Notes under the pieces: generated by a model
The model's database searches: none
Told to the model about the DNA's origin: nothing
The model's input: only the letters and a program-made list of their open reading frames with translations
NCBI GenBank assembly: GCA_963662155.1
Contig: OY759272.1
Span: 42,729,210-42,793,209, forward strand
DNA from: Lamellibrachia columna
Taxonomy: Eukaryota > Annelida > Polychaeta > Sabellida > Siboglinidae
Reading direction: 5' to 3'
DNA: 64,000 nucleotides
In this document: one piece after another, positions 40,701 through 51,504 of the stretch
How the letters are laid out: each line of letters opens with the position of its first letter
Position numbering within the stretch: position 1 is the stretch's first letter
Program-made: the position numbers and the translations under genes

Positions 40701-40739
40701 CATGTTGGCGACAAACACCCATAGCAGTCTCCGCGTCAT
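33545..40739 (-). CDS. GCNT-family beta-1,6-N-acetylglucosaminyltransferase-like protein
   Basis: Seven coding exons on the minus strand: 40,739-40,517, 39,750-39,557, 38,060-37,918, 37,051-36,857, 35,793-35,599, 34,652-34,363, 33,864-33,545. All are flanked by GT/AG, all phases agree, and together they encode 519 aa. The start ATG lies one base after a possible acceptor (CTCCTGCAG|G). Residues 5-23 (LLWVFVANMVLFVFSVYLY) form the type II Golgi anchor, followed by a Pro/Asn-rich stem. The GT14 (core-2/I branching) domain shows AMYKDVEQAERLLRAIYQPQ, NIYCFHIDTK, NVFIAS, KYYINLTGQEFPLRTN, GPPFNITFFKGELHGLFSR, WCWDTGHPSEHYWNVL and RGICVFAVGDVPW. The Glu in PSEHYW aligns with the catalytic base of vertebrate GCNT1. 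Expected role: transfer of GlcNAc from UDP-GlcNAc onto GalNAc- or Gal-based O-glycans in the Golgi. Which branch type is made cannot be told. Confidence 0.9.
34150..34305. repeat. CA/CG-rich simple repeat
   Basis: ACACGCACGCAC-type tracts in intron 6 of the GCNT gene. Confidence 0.8.
34715..34795. repeat. Trinucleotide-rich tract
   Basis: TTGTTG, GTCGTC and GCCGTC blocks grading into GGTGGCGGT in intron 5. Confidence 0.85.
35975..36187 (-). pseudogene. LINE ORF2 C-terminal tail, copy B
   Basis: KLNLGKRAFSVTAPRVWNEL, in intron 4 of the GCNT gene. Partner of 24,548-24,814. Confidence 0.8.
37085..37690. repeat. Interrupted (GTC)n tract
   Basis: An imperfect array of GTCGTC broken by TTCACAGTCATC-type units, in intron 3 of the GCNT gene. 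Confidence 0.9.
38225..38480 (+). pseudogene. LINE RT fragment in GCNT intron 2
   Basis: SSRSMIDMIFTLRQLQEKTA, then PLYIAFVDFSKAFDSISRPC and LWRFLSKFG. Same family as 3,389-4,243, but here the SKAFDS block is intact. It is 5'-truncated and ends at about DAFPVE. Confidence 0.85.
38610..38778 (+). repeat. Third copy of a dispersed segment
   Basis: Matches about 23,035-23,220 and 32,701-32,885 (GGAAAATTACCGTCAAAGTT, GTTCACCTCAC, CCTAATGACACAATT). It follows a breakpoint shared with copy A's right edge. Confidence 0.8.
38878..38970 (+). pseudogene. Small LINE-like fragment
   Basis: TRSEGRLFDVSRLKERRRYD resembles the segment before the YADD box of RTE-like LINEs (GRLFNLxRLxAKTK). Confidence 0.4.
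39130..39485. repeat. TTGGC-rich dispersed element
   Basis: More than a dozen TTGGC/GCCAA motifs (AATATTGGCCCAA, AATGTTGGCATA and similar) on both strands in 350 bp, without clean tandem order. It looks like a non-autonomous element with internal hairpins, in intron 2 of the GCNT gene. Confidence 0.55.
40015..40185. mobile_element. Foldback / MITE-like element
   Basis: A left arm at about 40,015-40,076 (TTCACAACGCTAT, ACGATTGTCCCAAGTTACG) pairs with a right arm at about 40,129-40,185 read in reverse (TTCGCAACGCTAT, ACGATTGTTCCAAGTTACG), around a loop of about 50 bp. No clear target-site duplication. Confidence 0.75.
40297..40395. repeat. (CA)n/(CG)n microsatellite
   Basis: ACACACGACACACGCACACAC grading into GCGCGCGC, in intron 1 of the GCNT gene. 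Confidence 0.9.
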
Positions 40740-42444
40740 CCTGCAGGAGTTCCGTCCCGTCCATGCAGTCACGAGCGAGCGGCGTAACGGGTTGTTTCAC
40801 ACTGTAGTGCGCCTCTTGTTTTTGCCCTTTCCACGACTGCATTCATTGTGGGTGGTTAGCAGGTGGTGACGCTGTAAACAGAGTATAATTGTGCTGATAC
40901 GTTTGCGACGCGTGGTATTTCGATGTGGTAAGATCACATAGCAACATTTGATCTACTACATACGTGCCAATCATGAATGGCGCACACATGCTAGACTCGT
41001 AACAGAAATCCGTAAGACATGCAAAGTAACCAGTATGAGCATCTACGCCCGCTTGTTTTCCGCGCGTGCACAAAACGAGCACGCCGCAAACTTAGATATA
41101 ATTTTTATTGGATCTTGCGAGACTTTAGCGCAACTGACTGCACGCACTGATCTATATATAACTGGATGGCGCGTCGGCCTGTAAATTTGACCCCACCGTG
41201 CCGCCATATTGGATAGATCAGTGCTGTCAATCGGTAAGCAATCGCAGTGTTAAAACGCTCAACTTTGATGATAAATTGCTGCCTGTAAACATGTACACTT
41301 TTGTATTTTGTGATTCATAGGATACTGTTAGAGGTTAGTGATTAATAATATTATGTTTAGCGTCTCAAAGTGAACGTTCCTATTTAATTATTAATATTTT
41401 AAAGTCGACATAGCGGCTAGCCTATATCGGGTTATTGGGAATATTGGCTATAATATAACATATATGCAAGCTTACCGATTCCTCAACTTCAAGGCTCAAT
41501 GATCGGAACATAGTCTTCAATTTCTAACAATACTCAAGAAGTTCCATTTTGTATATTCTAAATATTGCTTAATGTTGTAAAGTTGAGTGATTTGCGCCGT
41601 CATTTCAAAGTCCCCGAAAATGTCGATGAGTGCACTGCCACGCACTGGTTGCGGCAATTATTGGTATACTTACGAGGATATGCCTTTTTTGACGAACATC
41701 TTAAGGAACATTTTTACAATGCCATGATCTGTATATTATAGATGAGTCAAAATTATTTCATCGATTGAATGCAAACAAATTGTTAGTATTTTTTGGTGAT
41801 GTACTTACTATTACAGAACAACGAAAATACGTTTTATTCCCTAAAAGACGCCACTGGCACTGCACAAAAATGACATTTATTCCTGTACTGTAGATCCAAG
41901 TACAAGGAAAAACAGGTTTTTTCACCTGATCTAATATATCTAGCTATCAGAATTACGAAAATATTATCAAAATGTTCAAAGTGTTTATTTTGTTTTGAAT
42001 AAACTGCTATCGTTATATATAAAATAATTGTACTAGATTCTGAGAGTGAACTTATGCCATTGTCTTCCTTACGTTACACTATTGTTGTTCTAAAGTTGAA
42101 TTTAGTTCTCTATCTCCCTATCTCTCCTGTTGTCTCCCTCCCCATCACACACGCGCGCGCACGCACGCACGCACACTCACCCTCCCTCCCTTCTCCCTCA
42201 GGGAATATTCAGAAAATGTACTGTTATGCATTATATTTTCAGAATGGCTACTTACCAAGACAGCTCTAGTATGAGTACTAATAGGCTCACATTGTTACTA
42301 GTTGGACACAGTTTCGTGCATCGTATGTAACAGCAAGTGTGCTGGAAATACAAACATTGCTGTGTTGCTGTATCTGCAGGACTTTACAAACATTGCTGCA
42401 CTGCTGTGAAATTACAAATATTGCTGTACTTGCAATAATTGCTA

Positions 42445-42560
42445 TTCTATATATCTGCAGGACCTTATGAACATTGTTACACTGTGCTTGCCTGGATTTA
42501 TGAACATTGTTACACTGTGCTTGCCTGGATTTATGAACATTTATACAATATACCTGCATG
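42445..42560. repeat. Short tandem repeat in transposon
   Basis: Unit GAACATTGTTACACTGTGCT plus TGCCTGGATTTAT, two full copies and a partial. Confidence 0.85.
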
Positions 42561-43004
42561 AACACCAGTATGGACTTCTGAACATTATCTTCCATGAAAT
42601 TATGACTGTTGCTGTACGGCTGGAATGTTATAATAAATTGTCTTGATAATTACGCAGTGACATTATGTTTCATCCGTTAATTCCCCATCTATTGACCTGT
42701 TATGACATACTAGTTACAATAACTTTCCATAATACAAATTCAATACAAGGTCACACCGTATTCAAGTCGATGTATTGACAATTTTCACCCCCAAAAGTTT
42801 AACTGATCCGGTATGTAATAAATTACAGCTAAATTATTCCATTAATCTTGGTATATAGGTCAAATGTTAAATGTATGTCAACTAATTAGGTTATGTCAAA
42901 ATGCGTAAACACTAGGCCACATAGTATTCAAGTTAACAATTTGACCATTTCCATCCACCAAAAGTTAAATAGGCCTATTATCAAATTACTTACAGCTAAA
43001 CTGC

Positions 43005-43255
43005 CATTAATCCACGTATATAAGTCAAATGTGTCTCTGTCTGTCCCTGTATCGCTCTCTTTCATACTCTCCATCTTTCTGACTTCTGCCATTAATCCAC
43101 GTACATAAGTCAAATGTGTCTCTGTCTGTCCCTGTATCGCTCTCTTTCATACTCTCCATCTTTCTTACTTCTGCCATTAATCCACATATATAAGTCAAAT
43201 GTGTCTATGTATGTCCCTGTCTCGCTCACTCTTTCATACTCTCCCTATCTTTCTG
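43005..43255. repeat. About 85-bp tandem repeat, 3 copies
   Basis: Units begin GCCATTAATCCACGTATATA and contain TGTCTCTGTCTGTCCCTGT. They lie within the 41,147-45,248 element. Confidence 0.9.
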
Positions 43256-44329
43256 ACTCGGCATGTATATTATATATTAGGTTTTTGGACATGTCTTCTC
43301 TTGGTAAAAGCTGTGCAACAACATCAATGTGGAAACATGATGCACAGTTTCTTCTTAATTACATGCTAATGTCACATCACAAATGTTGGATAAGAAATTT
43401 GAAGATGTGATTTTAGACCTATATTTAATAAATAGTCGTAAGGATATATGACAGTCAATTTGTTTTTAATTTGTTTCATATAAGCAGCTTTAGAAATCAT
43501 GAATGGCACAGATGGTATCAACAAAATGCTTTAATATAGACAAATGCTTAATGCGTTCTGTACATGTATTACCCAGGATCCCCAAATTACATCACTGGTT
43601 GTTGTACCCCATGGGTAAATAATTTTTATTAGATGTGACATCAGCATTCAACCCACGAAGAATCATACATGGGACAGGCCAATGCCCAAGGCATGTAAGA
43701 AAACTGGGTGGTATAAATGTGAACAAACTAGAAAAAGAATCTTAAAATTTTAACTAAAATTTATTTAAATAAGTACATGCATCATGTATATTCCTGTCTT
43801 GTCAAGTCGATATGTCACTGAGTAGTGGTCAGACACTTGCATCACTAGCAAGGAAATGGTAACCACACCGTCACTCCCCAGCATCAAAAGTGTGCAAACC
43901 AACCAATTCTCCCAAGTAATAACATTAGTGTACTAAAGCCCCTACATAGCTAAGATAATTTTGTACCATAAGCTAAACATAATATTATGATTTCAAACTG
44001 GCACGCTAGGTGTCAGTACAGCTAACCAATTAAGTCAACACATATGCTATCTTAGTTATGTATTGGCAAGACACCCATATGGTAGCACCCTCACTGATGT
44101 TTAAGCAGTCTAATTTTGATAACCTCTTTCTAATTTTTCAATGTGCAACACATGTGTGTGTTGCTTCCCAAGATGACACATCTTGATCTTTGAATAACAC
44201 TGGGAACAACATTTGATTAGAGAAAACATATGGTTACTGAGACAGGTTGAATCAAACATATGATTATTCAATGATACAAATACATTGACCTCTGCACACA
44301 TCTGCAAGGATCCTGGGGAAGATTGCACA

Positions 44330-45115
44330 ATTTGATCAGTCCTATTGATAAAACTGTCCTCAAAATGTGCTGAACAAATGTTGCTAAATTTGGTTAGCTT
44401 GAAACCTTCACGCCACAAATTAACCAACCATCTGCGGTGTTGTTCAGGTGCTGTGGAAGCCTGAAATGACATAGAGGAGGAATACAATTTGAAATGAAAA
44501 CGAACTGGTGACTGAAAATGAAGGATGAATTGTGTTTTGTGTTGTAGGATGGCGACCCTATTCATAGTACTTAAGGCGTGTGGCCAAACACATAGAAATA
44601 TTAATACTTAAATTATATAATTAGTTCAGCATCATGCTATCCAGCATTTAGAATTATTAATTCATTATAGTACAACATACAATTATTAATCATCACATAG
44701 TAGACTGGGCTCAGTTTTGAGTTTTGCCTTTGGGCGATAAAATGCGCTATTGCCATTATTAAAGGGCAAAATAAATAAGTGTGTGAATAAGCAAATCAAC
44801 ATAAAATATTCTTGCAATATAACTGGTCAAATTTATATTAATGTGTACAGTCAGATTGATAAATGGCATCACAAACATTGATTCTTAAACGTAATAGAAG
44901 CGTAGCCTAGGGCAGGCCGTAGCGTAGGCGTAGCCAAAAATGTAAACACTGTCACTGCCCATCACAAAATGCAACATCAAATACAATGTACGAAAAGTAA
45001 AAAAATACTTACGCATGGAATGAGATCCCATGGTCCTTACGTAGTTTTGCAGATCATCGATTTGAGCACCCGAATGCACAACAGCATGTAATTTTCCGGT
45101 TATTCGGTTCAAACA
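44330..45115 (-). pseudogene. Decayed THAP-domain exons
   Basis: The minus strand at about 45,013-45,110 reads ITCCCAFGCSNR, stop, SAKLRKDHGISFH before a GTAAGT donor. The frame at 44,460-44,330, after acceptor CATTTCAG, reads APEQHRRWLVNLWREGFKLT then NICSAHFEDSF. Together they give the THAP C2CH order: C-x2-4-C, FH, RRW, C-x2-HF. The in-frame TGA and a phase mismatch at the inferred junction mean this copy is not functional. It lies within the 4.1 kb transposon and probably belonged to its transposase. Confidence 0.6.
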
Positions 45116-45261
45116 TACACAAATGTTAATCTATAGCGATGCAGCGTTTAGGTGATCTATCCAATATGGCGTTTTCGGACTTCTGCAGGCGCCACCTGGC
45201 GCCATACAAATGAATACGGCGTGCGCCATCCAGTTATATTTAGATCAGTGACTGCACGCAG

Positions 45262-46750
45262 CTAAAATATTCGCCAGAGTTGCCCCTCGGACGTGCTTTG
45301 AACGGACGATTTATTAATCGCAGGTCATTTGGCGGACGCGGGTCATATACCGTACTACAAAAAAAAGCCTTGTTCAAAACGCACAAAGCCTTAAGGAATG
45401 TCTCATACGCCCGTAATTTCAGAAAATCCAAAAGTGTTATGGGTAAACAGCGAGAGTTGGCGCATATATCTTACTACACCTTCCTCCGTTGCTAAGAACC
45501 TGAGCTTTGCGCCAGCACGTTCTTCTTTTGGTCATGGCACTAATGGCAAGTTTTATTGAAATAAATTGTGCCATGTGTGGTCTAAATCGTCATTAATAAA
45601 TAATATGTGTCAGTCTGCCACGTGTCACAGTGGAATTGCTTTATTATGTCTCCGGCATGGTCGACATTTGACCGTCATGCTTGACTGGTCCCCAGTGTCT
45701 TCTGTGGCGTAGTTCCCACAACTTATATACCACAGTGCATGATTGCGAATGGAATAATTGGCGGCAAAAAATGTAAGTTTGTAGACACTTCTTTTAAATG
45801 TACGACCCGTGGCTACCAGTAAGGGAAGATTTCAAAACATACGACACTACAAGAAATTGGTTTAATGGGGGTTAGTAATTGTTTCGTTTAGTCGGGTACA
45901 TCCAAGTACTCTCCAAACAAATTGTTTATGTTGTGCTCACTGCTCATAATCTCCTTCACTTCGAGCGTATGCTGACATTTTGGCATAATGGCGGCTGAAG
46001 TACCACCCGATAAATATGAAGTTTCCAAAGTTGTACACCGGTCGATGTCATTCAAAGTCTCGTGTAGCTGGGGAGAGGTTAATTAAATGAGGTTAAATGG
46101 CACCGGCTTCGTGTAGAGTCGTACTTCGATGTTTTGAGATCGTCCGTAAACGGTGTCGGACATAATTTGCATCGTAAACACCAATTTATTCGTGTAAGGC
46201 AGTCACGGCATTAACATCAACGAACTTTTGCAGAGACAACTCCACCTCTGTCATCCGCTATCAGTTTGCCAATGCTGAATCTGCATAATGTAGCCAACAA
46301 GCGTCACTAAAATATTTCTTCTCTCCGGTAAACGAGATATCGTCTTCTGAAATTGAATACACCGGTGAGCATGAAATTCAGTCGACTAAAGTACTTTGTA
46401 CAATGACGCCTTGTTACACAATGACGCCTTGTTACTCCGATCGGACGGACGTGTATCGTAATGTGCAGGCGTAACAGGCGTGCCTTGGCTTGAACTTACA
46501 ACTAAGAAACGATGTCGTGTCTAGCTATATCACCAGATCGTCATCAGTATACAATAACGTGGTGCATGAATATTATAAAACCCGGGGAAACTATGTTATG
46601 GTGAATGAGAAATAAATCAGCACTTTCCGCTATATGCATGAACACCTTTTAAATTTGGAGCACATTTGATCTGTGAAGCGTCTTGATTCTCTAGCTACAG
46701 TCCAAGGCCTCGTTCCACACCGCAGACAACTTGTACACAATCATACAGCG
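45262..46750. other. No recognisable gene
   Basis: Mixed-composition sequence with short frames only. Confidence 0.4.
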
Positions 46751-46751
46751 T

Positions 46752-47107
46752 CACATTTAACATTCACACGATGGAGTGGTGGGTCTTTTTAAACTAATAC
46801 ATTTCGTCTGTCCCCTGCACCACACATTTAACATTCACACGATGGAGTGGTGGGTCTTTTTAAACTAATACATTTCGTCTGTCCCCTGCACCACACATTT
46901 AACATTCACACGATGGAGTGGTGGGTCTTTTTAAACTAATACATTTCGTCTGTCCCCTGCACCACACATTTAACATTCACACGATGGAGTGGTGGGTCTT
47001 TTTAAACTAATACATTTCGTCTGTCCCCTGCACCACACATTTAACATTCACACGATGGAGTGGTGGGTCTTTTTAAACTAATACATTTCGTCTGTCCCCT
47101 GCACCAC
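46752..47107. repeat. 71-bp minisatellite, 5 copies
   Basis: The unit begins CACATTTAACATTCACACGA and includes TCGTCTGTCCCCTGCACCA. Copies appear identical, so the array is recent or homogenised. Confidence 0.95.
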
Positions 47108-48930
47108 TAGTTCAAATATTATGTTTTCATTCGAGTGCACCTTTGCACACCGGGCAGACGGCGTTCTGGTTTCGTGAAGCGGTAAGGCCAGTCAACCGTG
47201 GAAAATAAGCATACAAACTGTCACTCCGCGTCGTTCTGTTTTTGGCCACTATCTGTCTGCCGCGTAGATACGATAGGTATATGGTGTCATCTTCAGTTTC
47301 ATAATGAGCCACCGTCATGTCTGACGCGATGTCTGACATGGATAAGGCTAAGCCTTGTTCGCATGCTCACGTGTCGCATGCACACACGAACTAATGAACG
47401 AACGAAAGTTCGCGCCTAACTGTTCGACTGCATTGTTGACGCTGGGAAATGGGTTTCTGTATCGTGTTTTCAATCTTCAGAATACTTTTTTATTTACACG
47501 CTATACAACTATTCATATTTTCGATTCGTGTGAAAGGCTTCGTATTTGCGTATTAAACGTGTTCACAGCAAATCAGTCAACCAACACATCCGCGCATCAT
47601 CCTTCCGCCACGTTGTTATAGTCATATGCCCTAGATAGCGTCAATGTGTATCGCCTATTTCAGCAACTCTCTGTCCGTCGTGGTTTATTCAGAAAATGTT
47701 GGCCAAAGTCTCGCTAACACAACAATTGTAAACCCAGTCTTTTTCCCACGAGCACCCTTCTTGGATAATTTTACAGTGCAACAAAACGCCGACTGGTTTT
47801 TATGGAATAGCTAAGGTGATGGCTTCCAAAATCTATCTAATAATCCGTGTCACTAAATTATTCCTTTGTGGTCTTTGCTCGTGCGGTCCTCTACCCATCC
47901 ACCAATTATGATATGTGTTCAATATAATAATTAAGGGTTCGAAACAAAGACATTCAGATGGGCGGGGAACCTTGTTACTAGACATGACAACTGACACGTC
48001 AACATAATAACATATTTGGATGGACAAGATGACATGTGAAGAGGAAGGCAACACAGAAGGTGACGAGATGAAATCAGGGAACACGGCGGCATAAAGTGGA
48101 AACAACTGTCCGAAGAGAGACTAGTCTGGAACATTGGTGAACATGCCTTCATCCAACAGTGGATTGGAATAGGCTGAACTGAACAGATTCAACATCTTGC
48201 ATCAGTTAATTAGCATCGTGTTCTCTGGCGTGTGGAATCTCATAATAATTACGGAGTGGTGATGTCGTCATAACATTGTTTACGAGTGGTGATGTTGATG
48301 CAATGAGACGTCGTGCCCAAATGCACTGCAATATCGCCCACATGTATGCCGTGTGACGTCAAAATACTGAATTATGGACCAGAACTGCAGATCCTTAACT
48401 AACACAACCTTTGTAAGATTGTGCCGGAAATCAAGCTGACTCGTTAATTTAAAACCTAACACAGAGAGAGGACGGAACGATACCACTGTTACAGTTGCGG
48501 CTCTGGCGCAACGAGGCAATCGTACTGGAATTGGTATGCATAGGGTTAAAGCATTAACAATCCATGCCGAATTGTAAATACGGTACACGCGTGTAAACCA
48601 CTGGCGACGCAAAGGCGTTGTGCTAAGTAAATCTCACACATGCCATAGACCTATCGCATTCAGTTAACCTCCCATATCCAGCGCTGAATATGAGTTACAT
48701 CTAAACATTAATACTCATTTGCGCTTCTCAGTCGAGACTCGAGCAGGAATTCAGTCACATCAATCTTATATACAATACCACGGATCTATCTTGGTAGTGG
48801 CTAGATATCGTGCATACCTAGCAACTTGACACCGATGTGTTGTTAGTCTATAAAACCGTAGCCGCAACAGACTGGGGTGGGTCCACATCGGCGCTACACG
48901 TCCACGTTTTAACCAGGATATACAAATCGT
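47108..48930. other. No recognisable gene
   Basis: A minus-strand frame at 47,127-47,339 (TIYLSYLRGRQIVAKN, ending VCPVCKGALE) was noted but has no partner exons or recognised domain. Confidence 0.35.
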
Positions 48931-48936
48931 ACTTAC

Positions 48937-49060
48937 CGCAGTCGTCTGTCAGCTCTAATGTCGCCCAGTCGGCTCGTGGAAGTGGCACAAGGCCGAGCGT
49001 CGCGCAAAGCTAAGCCGAATCAGCGGTGCGTGACGGCAGCCACGTGTAGCGAACGCTAGG
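48937..49060 (-). other. Possible 5' noncoding exon
   Basis: A GC-richer block on the minus strand ends at a strong donor (CTGCG|GTAAGTACG). It could be an upstream noncoding exon of the minus-strand GCNT gene, whose ATG lies one base after an acceptor-like CTGCAG at 40,741. This is inference; the large gap includes the 4.1 kb transposon. Confidence 0.2.
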
Positions 49061-49266
49061 GAGAGCTGCACAACCTCACCGGCTTGTGAATAACAACGCC
49101 CACCAACGCCGCTGTAAATGATGCTCCGGTGTGTGGCGACATCGCGTTGTTACGTTCACACATCGCCACAGGCTTGGTGACATGTCGGGCTAAACGATAA
49201 ATTTATGTTTCTTAATGGCAGGTGCTACTGGTGGCTAGGCAAAGTCAACAGGTGTCGCATTTGACA

Positions 49267-49345
49267 AACCTCGGGCGTGCGTGTGGGACCCGGCGTCATG
49301 ATGGGCATCCGTGTAGCACCCGGCGTCATGATGGGCATCCGGTAT
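49267..49345. repeat. Short tandem duplication
   Basis: CCCGGCGTCATGATGGGCAT occurs twice about 35 bp apart. Confidence 0.8.
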
Positions 49346-49637
49346 CATATCAAATGTTTATCTTATGTTGCACATCTTTGTATTGTATTTGTTTGTGTGC
49401 ACGGGCTTTGGACGACTGTTTGATCTACCACTGCGAACACAACACTTGCAATTTGTTTTCTATTCAGGAACAAATGGTGCGTCGTACAGGACGCTTCTTA
49501 CAGAGCTGCTTGAAAGGCGACACACACATCATGGAAGCTAGGCGGCTAGGTTTAGCTTGTAGGAGGATGCGTAATAAGTTGTAGTAGCGATAACAATGGC
49601 AATAGTAGCAGTTTTTAAATGTATTTTATGTGTGTTT

Positions 49638-49712
49638 TATATATATATATATATATTTTTTTTTTACATATATATATATATATATATTTACATATATATA
49701 TATATATATATT

Positions 49713-49790
<78 letters not shown>

Positions 49791-49812
49791 CTACCATTAT
49801 CAATACAAAATA

Positions 49813-49880
<68 letters not shown>

Positions 49881-49912
49881 CTACCATTATCAATACAAAA
49901 TACTTATATATA

Positions 49913-49968
<56 letters not shown>

Positions 49969-49998
49969 TATTTTGTATTGATAATGGTAGCAAATACA
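49638..49998. repeat. (TA)n with repeated 30-bp spacer
   Basis: The spacer TTGCTACCATTATCAATACA plus AAATACTTA occurs at about 49,787 and 49,877 in direct orientation and at about 49,967-49,996 inverted, each bordered by (TA)n. Confidence 0.9.
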
Positions 49999-50057
49999 TA
50001 TTAAAATTATGTAAGACACTGACATGCTTGTGTGTAGGTGGGCAGACACGCGCACAT

Positions 50058-50135
50058 GTAAACAAGAAGAAGGCCCACAGGCATGTAAACAAGAAGGCCC
50101 ACAGGCATGTAAACAAGAAGGCCCACAGGCATGCA
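50058..50135. repeat. 24-bp tandem repeat, 3 copies
   Basis: Unit ACAAGAAGGCCCACAGGCAT plus GTAA. Confidence 0.9.
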
Positions 50136-50136
50136 T

Positions 50137-51305
50137 CAGCAGCTACGTAGACACGCAGACCGACCAAAGATGGCACAGACCCACACGTCTGATGTGAACT
50201 AGCATGTTCGTCAGTGGCTGGTCATCGAGCAAGATCAGCCAGTTTGTTTTATCTCTTTTGGTCTGTGGTCAGATCTAACAAAGTCTACCGTCCGGCCCAG
50301 TCGATTCGTGCTATCAATCTGGGTGAACATCAAAACTATTTGGTCATCTGCAAAGTCTGCTTGCGGTTGAATAAAGTGTACCTAATATCAGTATGACACT
50401 TGACAACGGGTTATCACTGAAAAAACCGTCGTTTTTGGTTTTAGTATAAGACCCTGAGTTCAACGTTAGCGTTAATTATACATTAGGCCTACTGATAAAA
50501 GTCTTTCTAGTGGGGCGAGGAACAAACACATTGGCCGCGAACATATTTCAGTTCGTGTTATCAGTGATACTGTCGCAAGAGATAGCATTGACCATAGGCC
50601 TATTTTGCTTCGGGGCGTGTTAATGGACCGATATCGTGAAACAGGTATCAATAGTAAGACGGATGTGACGAAACGCAGACTATGTCTCCCAACAATGCTT
50701 AAAGTATATGATTATTTCTCCGGTAACATCAAAAGATGTATTGTGCGTTGATTTATAACGCATCCATCTGACAGGTTTACTATGTGTCGGATGTTTGCGC
50801 AGTTGAAGGAAAACGTGTGTGATATATGCAACGATACATGCACAGGGTGAATGAAAGTGTTTTTTTCGATCCTGACCGTCGACCAGTCAGCATTGTCTAA
50901 TCATTCACGCTCAGGGGAGTTTACGATGCTGAATGTGGGAAAGCTTGCTTCGGCAAATATTTATGTGCAATTATTAGAAGCTTTGTGTGCGAACAAAAAC
51001 TCGCTCTTCTTGACTTTGCAGACATACTTAAGGGTGATTTCAAAACATCGCAGACATTCCTAGGGGTGATTTCAAAAACATAGCAAACATCCTTAGGGTG
51101 GTCTCAAAACATCGCTAAACATTCTTAGGTGTTGTTTCGCAAATTGTCGTATTTTTTCAAGTAAACACGGTATATGTTCATATCACAGTACTACTATTTG
51201 AATAGCTACACTGGCTTCTTATTGCTTATCGAAACTGTCCACCATTATATATCGTGCTCTGTATACTCAACAACAACCCTTGTTTGTCAGTCTTCTGCAT
51301 TTTGC
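50137..51305. other. No recognisable gene; weak 36-bp repeat
   Basis: The interval contains about four degenerate copies of GGGTGATTTCAAAACATCGC near 51,030-51,130. Nothing else recognised. Confidence 0.4.
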
Positions 51306-51309
51306 AAAT

Positions 51310-51500
51310 ATCCGTAGGCAGCTGAGATAATCTATTTCACAACAACTTGTTGCTCCTAAAACTAAGTCTATGATGTAAACTTGAGCAAATGTGCTTTCTC
51401 TGTTGCTGCGCCTAGGGTCTGGATTGAACTGCACATCCCTTAAAATCGCCTAAGACTAGTTTCGTAAAAATCTCAAGACATATTTATTCGAAATTGAATT
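51310..51500 (+). pseudogene. LINE ORF2 C-terminal tail
   Basis: A reading NLSKCAFSVAAPRVWIELHI, then SQDIFIRN, on the plus strand. It is a frameshifted relative of the 7,092-7,388 tail, here in opposite orientation. Confidence 0.7.
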
Positions 51501-51504
51501 TCCA

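Larger units (their letters stand above)
41147..45248. mobile_element. 4.1 kb TIR DNA transposon with THAP remnant
   Basis: The ends are CTGATCTATATATAACTGGA...and, inverted on the right, CTGATCTAAATATAACTGGA. A second shared block (CCATATTGGATAGATCA) lies about 50-80 bp inside each end, so each terminus is itself near-palindromic. The 12-bp sequence TGACTGCACGCA flanks both sides (41,135-41,146 and 45,249-45,260) as a target-site duplication. The interior has a decayed THAP domain on the minus strand and low-complexity CT-rich tandem repeats. I infer a P-element-like or other THAP-bearing superfamily; the TSD length is unusual for P elements (8 bp). Confidence 0.8.

Noticed and set aside
47127..47339. 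Minus-strand frame ending in CPVCKGALE as a zinc-binding exon
   Set aside because: Only one CxxC pair, no neighbouring exon, and it borders a minisatellite.
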